A DNA stretch of 64,000 nt from Roseivivax sp. THAF197b (GTDB lineage Bacteria > Pseudomonadota > Alphaproteobacteria > Rhodobacterales > Rhodobacteraceae): assembly GCF_009363255.1 (NCBI RefSeq), contig NZ_CP045318.1, positions 906,001 to 970,000 of the forward strand, given 5' to 3'. This document shows positions 34,864-44,575 of this stretch, piece after piece (position 1 is the stretch's first letter; the number at the start of each line of letters is the position of its first letter). Both the position numbers and the translations under genes were made by a program. The notes beneath the pieces were generated by a model. That model did no database searches. It was not told where the DNA came from and saw only the letters and a program-made list of their open reading frames with translations.

Positions 34864-36117
34864 TCAATCGGTCAGTTTTACCAGCGCATGGCGCTTTTTG
34901 CCCGCCGACAACTTGATCGGCGACGACAGGGCATCGCGGTCAAGCATCAGCCCAACATCGGTGACGGGCGCATCGTCCATCCGCGCACCATTGTCCGAGA
35001 TCAGGCGCTTCGCCTCCTTCCCGGACTTTGCGAGGCCAGACCGGACGATCAGTTGAATAATCGAGATGCCGCCTTCCACGTCCTGCGCCGCAAGTTCCAA
35101 TGTGGGCAGGTCGTCGCCAGCACCACCTTTCTCGAACACCTCGCGTGCCGTGGCTTTCGCCGCCGCGGCCGCCTCCGCGCCATGACAAAGCGTCGTGATC
35201 TCGTCGGCCAAGACGATCTTGGACTCGTTGATCTCCGCACCGCCCAACGCTCCAAGGCGCGCACATTCGTCGACAGGAAGCTCGGTGTAGAGCTTCAGAA
35301 ACCGTGCCACGTCGGCATCCATCGTGTTCCGCCAGAACTGCCAGAATTCGTAGGGCGAGCGCATGTCTGCGTTAAGCCAGATGGCGCCGTTGGCCGTTTT
35401 GCCCATCTTCTTGCCGTCTGCGGTCGTCAGGAGCGGCGTGGTCAATCCATAGATCTCGTGATCCAGAACGCGCCGCGTCAGGTCGATCCCGTTGACGATA
35501 TTGCCCCATTGGTCGGAGCCGCCGAATTGCGCGAGGCAGCCGTAGCGTCGATTGAGCTCAAGGAAATCATATGCCTGCAGGATCATGTAGTTGAACTCGA
35601 GAAACGACAGCGACTGCTCCCGATCGAGACGCGACTTCACGCTCTCGAAGGAGAGCATCCGGTTGACGGAAAAATGGCGCCCGATGTCGCGCAGGAAATC
35701 GAGATAATTCAAATCGTCCAGCCACTCGGCGTTGTTCAGCATCAGCGCGTCCGTGGCGCCCTCACCGTAGGTCAGGTACTTGGCGAAGACCTGCTTGATC
35801 CCGGCGATGTTGTCGTCGATCTGAGCATTCGTCAGCAGCGGACGTTCGTCTGCGCGGAAGGAGGGATCGCCCACCTTTGTGGTCCCGCCGCCCATCAGCG
35901 TGATCGGCTTTCCGCCGGTTTTCTGGAGCCAGCGCAACGTCATGATCTGGATCAGCGATCCCACATGCAGCGACTGCGCGGTCGCGTCAAAGCCGATATA
36001 TCCCGGAACCACGCCTTTTGTCAGCGCCGCGTCGAAGCCCTGATAATCGGTGCAGTCGGCAAGAAAGCCGCGTTCCATCATGACGTGCATGAAGTCCGAT
36101 TTGGGGTGGTAGGTCAT
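34864..36117 (-). CDS. tyrS: Tyrosyl-tRNA synthetase
   Basis: A 417-residue class I aminoacyl-tRNA synthetase. The HIGH-equivalent is [10 protein letters not shown] following [10 protein letters not shown], and the KMSKS-equivalent is [14 protein letters not shown]. The C-terminal S4-like RNA-binding domain is seen in [18 protein letters not shown]. Length is normal. It is divergent from anmK, with 88 bases between, so the two share a promoter region. Confidence 0.97.
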   Translation of the reverse strand: MTYHPKSDFMHVMMERGFLADCTDYQGFDAALTKGVVPGYIGFDATAQSLHVGSLIQIMTLRWLQKTGGKPITLMGGGTTKVGDPSFRADERPLLTNAQIDDNIAGIKQVFAKYLTYGEGATDALMLNNAEWLDDLNYLDFLRDIGRHFSVNRMLSFESVKSRLDREQSLSFLEFNYMILQAYDFLELNRRYGCLAQFGGSDQWGNIVNGIDLTRRVLDHEIYGLTTPLLTTADGKKMGKTANGAIWLNADMRSPYEFWQFWRNTMDADVARFLKLYTELPVDECARLGALGGAEINESKIVLADEITTLCHGAEAAAAAKATAREVFEKGGAGDDLPTLELAAQDVEGGISIIQLIVRSGLAKSGKEAKRLISDNGARMDDAPVTDVGLMLDRDALSSPIKLSAGKKRHALVKLTD

Positions 36118-36205
36118 GGTCTTTCCTTCCGCATTCCGCCGCTGCGATATACTGCTTGCATCAATGGTTTGAAAACCGGTTTTCGCAGGTGGCGACGGAG
36201 CAGGA

Positions 36206-37312
36206 ATGAATTCGAAAACAGGCGGGCCACTTTGGGCTCTGGGCACGATGTCCGGAACGTCGCTGGACGGCGTGGATGCGGCGATGATCCAGACCGACGG
36301 CGTGACGATCACCGCTTTCGGAGAGACGGGATATCGCGCCTATACCGAGGCGGAGGCCCGGATCTTGCGCGCAGCACTTGGCGCCTGGCCGGATGACGCG
36401 CCGACCGGACCTGCAAAGGAAATCGTGGAAAACGCGCATATCGAACTGATCGGCACCATCCCCGGCGCGGATATCGTGGGGTTTCACGGACAGACATTGG
36501 CGCATGAACCAAAAGGCCGGGGCACGCACCAGACGGGTGACGGCAGTATTCTCGCCGAAGCGCTCGGCCTTCCGGTCGTTTGGGATTTCAGAAGTTCGGA
36601 CGTCCAACTCGGAGGCGAGGGCGCTCCTCTGGCGCCTTTCTACCATTTCGCCTGTGCCAAGTGGATCGGCGCGACGCGACCACTGGCGTTTCTCAATCTC
36701 GGCGGCATCGGCAATCTGACCTGGATCGACCCGTCCAAACCCGCGCCCGACGAGCCTGGTGCGTGCCTTGCCTTCGATACCGGGCCCGCAAACGCCCCCA
36801 TCAATGACCTCATGCAGGAACGCCGTGGCCTGGCCTTCGATCGCGATGGAGAACTTGCCGCTGGCGGTGCGGTCGTCGATGGCGCGCTGGAGCTGTTCCT
36901 GGAGGAAGCCTACTTCCGAAAGATGCCGCCCAAGTCACTAGATCGAAATGACTTTTCCTTGATGCTCGACCTCGTGCGCGAGTTGGACGATGCGGATGCG
37001 GCCGCCACGATGACGGCGATGGCGGCCGCGGCGGTCATGCAGGGCATTGAGCATTGTCCAGCGCCGCCCGAACGACTTCTGGTAACAGGGGGCGGCCGAA
37101 AGAACCCGGTCATGATGCGGATGCTGGCCGCCGGGCTCGACTGCGCGGTCGAACCGGTCGAAGCGGTCGGCCTCGACGGCGATATGCTGGAAGCCCAGGC
37201 ATTCGGATTCCTGGCCGTGCGTGTCTTGCGAGGCCTGCCCACTTCGGGGCCGTCAACGACCGGTGTGCGTGCGCTCGTCGGCGGGGGTGAGGTCTCGCGG
37301 CCACAGGGATAG
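36206..37312 (+). CDS. anmK: Anhydro-N-acetylmuramic acid kinase
   Basis: A 368-residue sugar kinase that phosphorylates and opens 1,6-anhydro-MurNAc taken up during peptidoglycan turnover. [14 protein letters not shown] at the start is the ATP site signature, [15 protein letters not shown] is the substrate strand, and [15 protein letters not shown] lies in the second ATP half. GGAG-like CAGGA is immediately upstream of ATG 36206. The same divergent tyrS/anmK pair is common in proteobacteria. Confidence 0.95.
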   Translation: MNSKTGGPLWALGTMSGTSLDGVDAAMIQTDGVTITAFGETGYRAYTEAEARILRAALGAWPDDAPTGPAKEIVENAHIELIGTIPGADIVGFHGQTLAHEPKGRGTHQTGDGSILAEALGLPVVWDFRSSDVQLGGEGAPLAPFYHFACAKWIGATRPLAFLNLGGIGNLTWIDPSKPAPDEPGACLAFDTGPANAPINDLMQERRGLAFDRDGELAAGGAVVDGALELFLEEAYFRKMPPKSLDRNDFSLMLDLVRELDDADAAATMTAMAAAAVMQGIEHCPAPPERLLVTGGGRKNPVMMRMLAAGLDCAVEPVEAVGLDGDMLEAQAFGFLAVRVLRGLPTSGPSTTGVRALVGGGEVSRPQG

Positions 37313-37527
37313 ATCGGCAATGCGCGCGGCATCTTTGCGGCCTTTCGCTTGCACGTCGTGCATGCACTATTTCCGGATGCAAGGAGCTGCCGCTTATGCC
37401 AATTCAAACCGTGCATCGCGCCCGTGACCGCGGTGTCGAACCGATCTCGTTGCGCTTCGCAGAGGGGGGAAGGTCTGATGCCTGTATCACGCGCGGATGT
37501 CCTGCATAGAATGGGACGCCAAGAAAT

Positions 37528-38871
37528 ATGAGCTTCCCGTTCACACTGCAGAATCCGGTTGAGCATGGCGGCGCGCCGCCCTCACGGACCGGCATCGTCG
37601 TGATTGGCGGTGGCGTGATCGGCGTGGCGACGGCGCTTTATCTGGCGCGGGTAGGCCACGACGTGGCGCTTCTGGAAAAAGGCCGCATCGCGGCTGAACA
37701 ATCCTCCAGGAACTGGGGCTGGATCCGCGTTCAGGGCCGCGACATGGCTGAAATCCCGGTCGCCCAGGACGCACAGCGCCTGTGGCAGGACCTCGATCGC
37801 GACTGCAAGGGCCGCCTTGGCCTGCGCGAAATCGGGGTGCATTACCTGACCCGCAGCGAAAAGAGCCTAGCGAATTACGCGAACTGGCTGGAAGCGGCGC
37901 GCGCCCATGGCGTCAGCTCGAAACTCATGTCAGCCAAGGACATTGCCGAGACTTTGCCGGGCGCTGCATCGGACTGGATCGGCGGGCTTTACACGCCCAC
38001 CGACATGAAGGCCGAGCCCTGGGTCGCGGTGCCGGAGCTTGCGCGTCTCGCGGCACAGGAAGGTGCGCGGATCGTGGAGCGTTGCGCGACCCGTGCGCTC
38101 GATATCGAGGCGGGTCGCGTCGTCGGGGTGGTGACCGAACGGGGCCGCGTCAAAGCCGATGCGGTCGTGTTGGCAGGCGGGGCCTGGTCGGCGCTCTTGC
38201 TGCGGCGGCACGGTGTGACGATCCCGCAATTGTCCGTCCGCTCAACAGCGCTCGAGACCGGGCCCATGCCGCAAGTCACCGGGACCGCGGGCGTCGATGA
38301 CCGCATGGCCTTCCGTCCGCGCGAGGATGGTGGCTACACCCTGGCCCCCTCGACCCTGTCGGAGCTTTACCTCGGCCCGGACGCGTTGCGGGCCACGCGG
38401 AAATACCTGCCGGTGCTCCGCCAGGGCGGCTTCGAGGTGAAGTTGCGCGCCCGTGCGCCAGAGGGCTATCCCGACGCCTGGTCCACGCCCCGCCAATGGT
38501 CCGAGGATCAGGCCTCACCATTCGAGGCGATGCGCATCCTCAGCCCCGAACCCAATCGCGACAAGGCCGCGAGTGCCGCGGCAGCCTTTGCGGCGGCTTT
38601 TCCTGAAGCCGGAGAGGTCGGCATTCGGACCGCCTGGGCGGGCATGATCGATGTCCTGCCGGATGTCGTTCCGGTCGTGGATCAAGTGGCGCCCTTGCCG
38701 GGACTGGTCGTGGCGACGGGCATGTGCGGGCATGGCTTCGGGGCGGGCCCGGCCTTCGGGCGGATTGCCGCGGCGCTGGCGACCGGCGAGACGCCGGGCC
38801 ACGACCTCGACCGCTTCCGTTTCGGGCGTTTTTCCGACGGCTCCCGCATGGTGCCGGGGCCAAACCTGTAA
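37528..38871 (+). CDS. FAD-dependent amine/amino-acid oxidoreductase (DAO family)
   Basis: A 447-residue flavoprotein of the DAO fold (D-amino-acid dehydrogenase, glycine oxidase and gamma-glutamylputrescine oxidase group). The FAD-binding VVIGGGVIGVATALYLARVG starts at about residue 23 and is followed by the acidic end of strand two in VALLEKG. SSRNWGWIRVQGRDMAEIP and the late GMCGHGFGAGPAFGR are family text. The next gene is an M20 amidohydrolase and then a polyamine pair, which hints at an amine or N-acyl amine substrate, but this is only context. Confidence 0.85.
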   Translation: MSFPFTLQNPVEHGGAPPSRTGIVVIGGGVIGVATALYLARVGHDVALLEKGRIAAEQSSRNWGWIRVQGRDMAEIPVAQDAQRLWQDLDRDCKGRLGLREIGVHYLTRSEKSLANYANWLEAARAHGVSSKLMSAKDIAETLPGAASDWIGGLYTPTDMKAEPWVAVPELARLAAQEGARIVERCATRALDIEAGRVVGVVTERGRVKADAVVLAGGAWSALLLRRHGVTIPQLSVRSTALETGPMPQVTGTAGVDDRMAFRPREDGGYTLAPSTLSELYLGPDALRATRKYLPVLRQGGFEVKLRARAPEGYPDAWSTPRQWSEDQASPFEAMRILSPEPNRDKAASAAAAFAAAFPEAGEVGIRTAWAGMIDVLPDVVPVVDQVAPLPGLVVATGMCGHGFGAGPAFGRIAAALATGETPGHDLDRFRFGRFSDGSRMVPGPNL

Positions 38872-38935
38872 GCTCTCTTGCAGGGCGCCGGGCCTTGGGG
38901 CAGGGTCGCGCCACACCCCAGCAAGGAGTTGCTCG

Positions 38936-40099
38936 ATGCCGGTCAAGAACCGAATTGCCGAGATGCATGACGAGATCGCCGCCTGGCGGCGCGACCTTCA
39001 CCAGCACCCCGAAATCCTTTTCGAGACACACCGCACCGCGGCCTTCGTTGCCGAAAAGCTGCGCGCATTCGGATGTGACGAGGTGGTCGAGGGCATCGGC
39101 CGCACCGGTGTCGTGGGCGTGATCCGGGGCAAATCGAACGCGTCCGCCCGAACGGTCGGCTTGCGCGCGGATATGGACGCGCTTCCGATCGAGGAGGCGA
39201 CGGGGCTCGACTATGCCTCGAAAACGCCGGGCGCGATGCATGCCTGCGGGCATGATGGGCATACCGCGATGCTTCTGGGTGCTGCGCAATACCTCGCGGA
39301 GACGCGGAATTTCGACGGCACTTGCGTGGTCATCTTCCAGCCCGCCGAAGAGGGCGGCGGCGGCGGGCGCGAGATGTGCCGGGACGGGCTGATGGCGCGC
39401 TGGAATATCGGAGAAGTCTACGGCATGCACAATTGGCCGGGTATGCCGCTGGGCCAGTTCGCGATCCGTCCGGGACCGTTCTTCGCCGCCACGGACCTCT
39501 TCGAGATCGTGATCGAAGGGCAGGGCGGACATGCGGCCAAGCCGCACCAGACGATCGATCCGGTCGTGGCAGCCGCGCAGGTGGTGACCGCGGCGCAATC
39601 CATCGCTGCGCGCAATGCCGATCCGGTGGAGCAGCTGGTGGTCTCTGTGACCTCGTTTGAAACCTCGTCCAAGGCGTTCAACGTGATCCCGCAGCGGGTC
39701 ATGCTGAAAGGCACGGTGCGCACCCTGAGCCAGGAGATGCGCGATCTGGCCGAAACCCGCCTGACCGCCATCGCGGAGCACACGGCGCTGGCCATGGGCT
39801 GCACCGCCAAGGTCGATTACCAGCGCAATTACCCCGTGATGGTGAACACCGATGCGGAGACGGAATTCGCGGCCGAAGCCGGGCGCGCCGTGTCGGGCCA
39901 ATGTGACGACGCGCCGCTGATCATGGGGGGCGAGGATTTCGCCTTCATGCTGGAAGAGCGGCCGGGGGCCTATATCCTCGTGGGCAATGGCGACAGCGCG
40001 GACGTGCATCACCCGGAATACAACTTCAACGATGATGCGATCCCGGCGGGCGCGTCTTTCTGGGCGGAACTGGTGGAGCGGCGATTGCCTGCCGCCTGA
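38936..40099 (+). CDS. M20-family amidohydrolase (hippurate hydrolase-like)
   Basis: A 387-residue metal-dependent amidohydrolase of the M20D group. RRDLHQHPEILFETH is the opening, LRADMDALPIEEATG and MHACGHDGHTAMLLGA carry the metal ligands, VVIFQPAEEGGGGG adds the catalytic Glu pair, and IMGGEDFAFMLEERPG the last His/Asp region. Family members cut N-acyl amino acids or amide bonds. AAGGAG lies six bases or so before ATG 38936. It may act with the upstream oxidoreductase. Confidence 0.92.
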   Translation: MPVKNRIAEMHDEIAAWRRDLHQHPEILFETHRTAAFVAEKLRAFGCDEVVEGIGRTGVVGVIRGKSNASARTVGLRADMDALPIEEATGLDYASKTPGAMHACGHDGHTAMLLGAAQYLAETRNFDGTCVVIFQPAEEGGGGGREMCRDGLMARWNIGEVYGMHNWPGMPLGQFAIRPGPFFAATDLFEIVIEGQGGHAAKPHQTIDPVVAAAQVVTAAQSIAARNADPVEQLVVSVTSFETSSKAFNVIPQRVMLKGTVRTLSQEMRDLAETRLTAIAEHTALAMGCTAKVDYQRNYPVMVNTDAETEFAAEAGRAVSGQCDDAPLIMGGEDFAFMLEERPGAYILVGNGDSADVHHPEYNFNDDAIPAGASFWAELVERRLPAA

Positions 40100-40183
40100 C
40101 GCGCCGCCCGTGATCCAGAGGTCCGCGCGCGCAAGGCGCGCGGGCATGTCTGGCCGTCTGATCGTGCCGATCATCCGGGCGGA

Positions 40184-40229
40184 TTGGGGCGCTGCCCCAA
40201 ACCCCGGCGGTTTTCGGGAAAGGTGAAGC
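40184..40229. repeat. Intergenic hairpin repeat, copy D
   Basis: TTGGGGC (40184-40190) pairs with GCCCCAA (40194-40200) around GCT, then ACCCCGGCGGTTTTCGGG and GAAAGGTGAAG. The architecture (perfect short hairpin, then a CCGG-GG-TTTT tail) equals copies A-C, and the GGAAAGGTGAAG end recurs in the 15.6 kb tandem repeat. Confidence 0.65.
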
Positions 40230-40372
40230 GGGGGCGAGCGCGCCTGTTCGCGGGGTTCGCGCGGATCCGGCATGCGGGACCCGCCCGGTGCCGGAACGAG
40301 GGTGCCTTGCCCCTCGGGATGCGCCGCCTTATGTCTTGGCCCAACCGGAACGCGACAGGGAGCCCGCGCCAC

Positions 40373-41464
40373 ATGCAGACGCCCTATTACCTGATCGACA
40401 AATCCCGTCTTCAGCCCAACATGGAAAAGATCGCCTGGCTGCGCGAGGCCTCGGGCGCCAAGTCGCTCCTGGCGCTCAAGTGTTTCGCCACATGGGGCGT
40501 GTTCGATTTCATGTCGGAATACATGGACGGCTCGACCTCGTCCTCCTTGTTCGAGGTGAAGCTCGGCGCGGAGAAATTCGGCGGCGAGACCCATGCCTAT
40601 TCCGTGGCCTGGGCCGATCACGAGATCGACGAGGTGATGCAGGTCTCCGACAAGGTGATCTTCAACACCGCCGCGCAATTGCGCCGGTTCGAGACGCAAT
40701 CCGCGGGTCACAAGCGCGGATTGCGGGTCAATCCCGGCATCTCGACCTCGGAATTCGACCTCGCCGATCCTGCGCGGCCCTTTTCGCGGCTCGGAGAGCA
40801 CGACCCCAAGGATATCGAACCGGTGGCCGACATGGTCTCGGGCTTCATGTTTCACAACAATTGCGAGAATGCGGATTTCGACCGTTTCGACGCGATGCTG
40901 GGGCAGATCGAAGACTGCTTCGGGCACCTGATCCGCCGCATGGACTGGATCAGCCTCGGCGGCGGCATTCATTTCACCGGAGAGGGTTACCCGCTGGAGC
41001 GGTTCGCCGAACGGCTCAAGCGCTTTGCCGGAGAGAACGGCGTTCAGGTCTATCTCGAACCCGGAGAAGCGGCGATCACCGGCTCCACCACGCTCGAAGT
41101 GACGGTGCTCGACACGCTCAACAACGGCAAGAACCTGGCCATCGTCGACAGCTCGGTCGAGGCGCATATGCTCGATCTCCTGATCTATCGCGAAAGCGGG
41201 AAGATGGCGGAGACCGGCGATCAGCCCTGGCAGATCTGCGGCAAATCCTGCCTTGCGGGCGATATCTTCGGTGAGTTCCGCTTCCCGAAAACCCTGCAGC
41301 CCGGCGACCGGCTGTCGATCGAGGATGCGGGCGGCTATACCATGGTGAAGAAGAACTGGTTCAACGGCGTGCAGATGCCCGCCATCGCCATCCGAGAACT
41401 CGACGGGACGGAGCGCCTGGTGCGCGGTTTCGGCTACGAGGATTTCCGCGCCGCGCTGTCCTGA
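40373..41464 (+). CDS. nspC: Carboxynorspermidine/carboxyspermidine decarboxylase
   Basis: A 363-residue PLP enzyme of the alanine-racemase/ornithine-decarboxylase-like fold that removes CO2 from carboxyspermidine. The PLP lysine is Lys36 in LALKCFATWG; VSGFMFHNNCEN and SLGGGIHF are active-site loops, and YLEPGEAAITGST and CGKSCLAGDIFGEF match NspC. Start ATG 40373 has AGGGAG ten bases before; ATG 40331 is in frame but extends beyond the family. The next gene makes its substrate, so the pair forms a complete route. Confidence 0.95.
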   Translation: MQTPYYLIDKSRLQPNMEKIAWLREASGAKSLLALKCFATWGVFDFMSEYMDGSTSSSLFEVKLGAEKFGGETHAYSVAWADHEIDEVMQVSDKVIFNTAAQLRRFETQSAGHKRGLRVNPGISTSEFDLADPARPFSRLGEHDPKDIEPVADMVSGFMFHNNCENADFDRFDAMLGQIEDCFGHLIRRMDWISLGGGIHFTGEGYPLERFAERLKRFAGENGVQVYLEPGEAAITGSTTLEVTVLDTLNNGKNLAIVDSSVEAHMLDLLIYRESGKMAETGDQPWQICGKSCLAGDIFGEFRFPKTLQPGDRLSIEDAGGYTMVKKNWFNGVQMPAIAIRELDGTERLVRGFGYEDFRAALS

Positions 41465-41504
41465 GCCGGCCAAACCCACCCGAACATTCAAGGGGGTTTC
41501 AAAC

Positions 41505-42752
41505 GTGACCCAATCGACACTCATCATCGGCGCGGGCGGTGTAGCCCAGGTCGTGGCCCATAAATGCGCGCAGAACAATGACGTGCTGGGCGATCTTCAC
41601 ATCGCCTCGCGCACCAGGTCGAAATGCGACGCGATCATTGCCTCGGTGCATGAAAAGGGCGCCATGAAAGAGGATGGCGTCTTCGAGGCGCACCAGGTCG
41701 ATGCGAAGGACACCGCCGCCGTGGCCGACCTGATCCGCAAGACCAAGGCGGAGATCGTGATCAATGTGGGCTCGGCCTTCGTGAACATGTACGTGCTCGA
41801 TGCCTGCATCGAGACGGGGGCGGCCTATATCGACACGGCGATCCACGAAGAGCCCGACAAGATCTGCGAGACCCCGCCCTGGTACGCCAATTACGAGTGG
41901 AAGAAGCGCGATCTCTGCGCCGAGAAGGGCGTGACCGCGATCCTTGGTGCGGGTTTCGATCCGGGCGTGGTGAACGCCTTCGCGCGCTATGCCATCGACG
42001 AATACATGGATGAGGTGAAGTCCATCGATATTGTCGACATCAATGCAGGCTCGCACGGCAAGTATTTTGCGACGAATTTTGATCCCGAGATCAATTTCCG
42101 CGAATTCACCGGCGTCGTCTATTACTGGGAAGACGGCCAGTGGAAAGAGACCACGATGTTCGCCTCGGGTCACGATTGGGACCTGCCTGTCGTGGGCACC
42201 CAGCGGGCCTACCAGTCGGGCCATGACGAGGTGCATTCGCTGGCCACCAACTACCCGCAGGCGGATGTGCGTTTCTGGATGGGCTTCGGCGATCACTACA
42301 TCAACGTGTTTACCGTGCTGAAAAACCTCGGACTTCTGTCCGAGCAGCCGGTCACGCTGGCCGAAGGGACGGAGGTTGTGCCGCTGAAGGTCGTGAAGGC
42401 CTGTCTGCCCGACCCGTCGAGCCTTGCGCCCAACTATACCGGCAAGACCTGCATCGGCGATCTGGTGAAGGGCACCAAGGACGGTCAGCCCTCCGAGGTG
42501 TTCGTCTACAACGTGGCAGATCACAAGGAAGCCTATGAGGAGGTTGGATCGCAGGGCATCTCCTACACGGCCGGGGTGCCGCCGGTGGCAGCTGCGATCC
42601 TGATCGCCAAGGGGGATTGGGACGCCAAGGCGATGAAAAACGTCGAGGAAATGGACCCCAAGCCGTTCTTCACGGAGCTTGACCGCATGGGCCTGCCGAC
42701 CCGCGTTCTGGAAGGTGGCCTTGGCGGCACCGACAAGGCCTGGAACGCCTGA
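41505..42752 (+). CDS. Carboxynorspermidine dehydrogenase (saccharopine dehydrogenase family)
   Basis: A 415-residue NAD(P)H-dependent reductive-condensation enzyme: GAGGVAQVVAHKCAQN at residues about 9-24 is the Rossmann dinucleotide motif, and LGAGFDPGVVNAFARYA the second-domain strand typical of carboxynorspermidine synthase rather than lysine-pathway saccharopine enzymes. It joins aspartate semialdehyde with putrescine to carboxyspermidine. It starts at GTG 41505 with AGGGGG ten bases upstream, 40 bases after nspC, and ends at a terminator. Confidence 0.93.
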   Translation: MTQSTLIIGAGGVAQVVAHKCAQNNDVLGDLHIASRTRSKCDAIIASVHEKGAMKEDGVFEAHQVDAKDTAAVADLIRKTKAEIVINVGSAFVNMYVLDACIETGAAYIDTAIHEEPDKICETPPWYANYEWKKRDLCAEKGVTAILGAGFDPGVVNAFARYAIDEYMDEVKSIDIVDINAGSHGKYFATNFDPEINFREFTGVVYYWEDGQWKETTMFASGHDWDLPVVGTQRAYQSGHDEVHSLATNYPQADVRFWMGFGDHYINVFTVLKNLGLLSEQPVTLAEGTEVVPLKVVKACLPDPSSLAPNYTGKTCIGDLVKGTKDGQPSEVFVYNVADHKEAYEEVGSQGISYTAGVPPVAAAILIAKGDWDAKAMKNVEEMDPKPFFTELDRMGLPTRVLEGGLGGTDKAWNA

Positions 42753-42772
42753 GATCTCATGACGCAGACATG

Positions 42773-42804
42773 AAAAAGGCCGGTCTGGTGACCGGCCTTT
42801 TTTC
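42773..42804 (+). terminator. Rho-independent terminator between convergent genes
   Basis: AAAAAGGCCGGT (42773-42784) pairs with ACCGGCCTTTTT (42791-42802), loop CTGGTG. The A-run on the left and T-run on the right make it able to end transcription of both the polyamine gene and moaA. Confidence 0.93.
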
Positions 42805-42820
42805 TTTTCGGGTGTATCGC

Positions 42821-43828
42821 TTACCCGCCCGTATGGCTCATGTGGCGCGACACGCGGCCATCCACGCTTTGCCGGGAATAGTCGAAATCGTGCCCCTTCG
42901 GCTTCAGCGCAATCGCCCCGCGGATCGCCTCTTCGAGAGGCGCGTCGGAATGCGGATGGTTGCGCAGGGCGGAGCGCAGATCGGCGTTGTCTTCCTGACC
43001 GAGACACATGAACAGCTCGCCCGTGCAGGTCAGGCGCACGCGGTTGCAGCTTTCGCAGAAATTATGCGTGAGCGGCGTGATGAAGCCGATCTTCTGGCCC
43101 GTCTCCTCAAGGCGCACATAGCGTGCGGGGCCGCCTGTGCGTTCGGGTAGATCGGTCAGCGTGTATTGCTCGCCGAGCCGCGCGCGCAAGTCGTCGAGCT
43201 TCCAGTATTGTCCAAGACGATCCTCGTTGCCGATATCGCCCATGGGCATGACCTCGATCCAGGTCAGATCCATATCACGGCTCGCGCACCATTCGGTCAT
43301 GGTGAAGAGCTCGTCCTCGTTGAAATCCTTGAGCGCCACGGCATTGATCTTGACGCGCAGACCGGCCGCCTGGGCCGCGTCGATGCCGCGCAGAACCTGG
43401 GGCAGGCGGCCCCAGCGGGTGATGTCCGCGAACTTCTTCTCGTCGAGCGTATCCATCGAAATGTTCACGCGACGCACGCCCGCCGCATAGAGATCCTTGG
43501 AGAACCGTTCGAGCTGCGAGCCGTTGGTCGTCAGCGTCAGCTCCTTCAGGTCGCCCGCATCGAGATGCCGAGTCATGGCGTTGAAAAACGACATGATATT
43601 CCGGCGCACCAGCGGCTCGCCGCCCGTGATCCGCAGCTTCTCGACCCCGAGGCGGATGAAGGTGGAACACATGCGATCCAACTCCTCCAGCGTCAGAAGC
43701 TCCTTCTTGGGCAGGAACTGCATGTTCTCGGACATGCAATAGACGCAGCGGAAATCGCAGCGATCGGTGACCGACACGCGAAGGTAGCTGATCGGGCGCT
43801 GGAACGGATCTATCAGAGGCGTTTTCAT
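42821..43828 (-). CDS. moaA: GTP 3',8-cyclase MoaA
   Basis: A 335-residue radical-SAM enzyme that makes the first molybdopterin intermediate from GTP. The cluster motif CDFRCVYC (near residue 23) binds the first [4Fe-4S], [14 protein letters not shown] follows, and [21 protein letters not shown] near the C-terminus binds the second cluster. The last residues read SHTGG, the conserved Gly-Gly end of MoaA. ATG 43828 (MKTPLIDPF) is used; the frame goes further upstream without support. No other moa gene is adjacent. Confidence 0.96.
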   Translation of the reverse strand: MKTPLIDPFQRPISYLRVSVTDRCDFRCVYCMSENMQFLPKKELLTLEELDRMCSTFIRLGVEKLRITGGEPLVRRNIMSFFNAMTRHLDAGDLKELTLTTNGSQLERFSKDLYAAGVRRVNISMDTLDEKKFADITRWGRLPQVLRGIDAAQAAGLRVKINAVALKDFNEDELFTMTEWCASRDMDLTWIEVMPMGDIGNEDRLGQYWKLDDLRARLGEQYTLTDLPERTGGPARYVRLEETGQKIGFITPLTHNFCESCNRVRLTCTGELFMCLGQEDNADLRSALRNHPHSDAPLEEAIRGAIALKPKGHDFDYSRQSVDGRVSRHMSHTGG

Positions 43829-44027
43829 GGTGCGACAATACGGATTGCGCGGCACGCTCGCAAGTCATGCAGGACGCGGGGACGCGGCACCAAGGTCGCA
43901 GGGCGCGCGGGGCAGAACGGCAAGGCTCTGCCTGCATTCGCCCTGGAGGCGCTTGGTGGTGTTCCATCGCGGCAATTGGACCGTTAAGCTGTGGCAAATT
44001 TTTTTGATTACATGAAAGAGCTTCGCC

Positions 44028-44549
44028 ATGTCCTTGATCTCTCGCACATATCCGGCGCTGACCCTCGCGGGCGTCTTGGCGCTTGGAGGCTGCGCACAAG
44101 TATCCAACCTAGTCGGAAGCCAAGCCGCGCCTGTCGCCGAGCCCGCCCCGGCAGCAGAGGCCGCCGCAGCGGCGACCCGGCCGCCCGAAACACGGATTCC
44201 CTCCGCATCGGCGACAACGGCGGAGGATTTCGACACCACCACCGCGGAAGAACGTCAGGCTGCAGCCGCTCCCCCGGCGGCGTCGGGTGGAGATACGCGG
44301 TTGGGGACGGTTGTCGTCTCGCTGGGCTCGCCCGCCGATCCGGGCTTCTGGGTGGAGACGCCGCTGGTCGATGCCGTGACGCCCGGGCGCGTGCAGATCG
44401 CGGGCGGCGGCGCTTCGGCGCAGATCGAACTCCGTCCGGCAACGGCGGGCACGGGCAGCCGGATTTCCCTGCCGGCCATGCGGCTATTGAACGTGCCCGT
44501 CACGGACCTGCCCGAGGTCGATATCTTCCGGGTCAGTGGCGGCGCCTGA
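44028..44549 (+). CDS. Putative lipoprotein with a low-complexity linker
   Basis: A 173-residue exported protein with a lipobox (VLALGGC, Cys22), so it should be anchored in the membrane. Residues 33-85 are rich in Ala, Pro and Thr and probably disordered. The C-terminal half (LGTVVVSLGSPADPGFWV, LRPATAGTGSRISLP) is a compact beta domain. The end DLPEVDIFRVSGG is likely conserved. It is convergent with glmS. No function can be assigned. Confidence 0.8.
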   Translation: MSLISRTYPALTLAGVLALGGCAQVSNLVGSQAAPVAEPAPAAEAAAAATRPPETRIPSASATTAEDFDTTTAEERQAAAAPPAASGGDTRLGTVVVSLGSPADPGFWVETPLVDAVTPGRVQIAGGGASAQIELRPATAGTGSRISLPAMRLLNVPVTDLPEVDIFRVSGGA

Positions 44550-44575
44550 CGCGCCGCCGCTCGAAAGGGCGGGCC

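Noticed and set aside
34750..36396. Long plus-strand frame over tyrS that begins like a membrane-anchored peptide
   Set aside because: It is the antisense shadow of tyrS, whose motifs are complete on the other strand; the first codons fall in AT-rich DNA with no good ribosome site.
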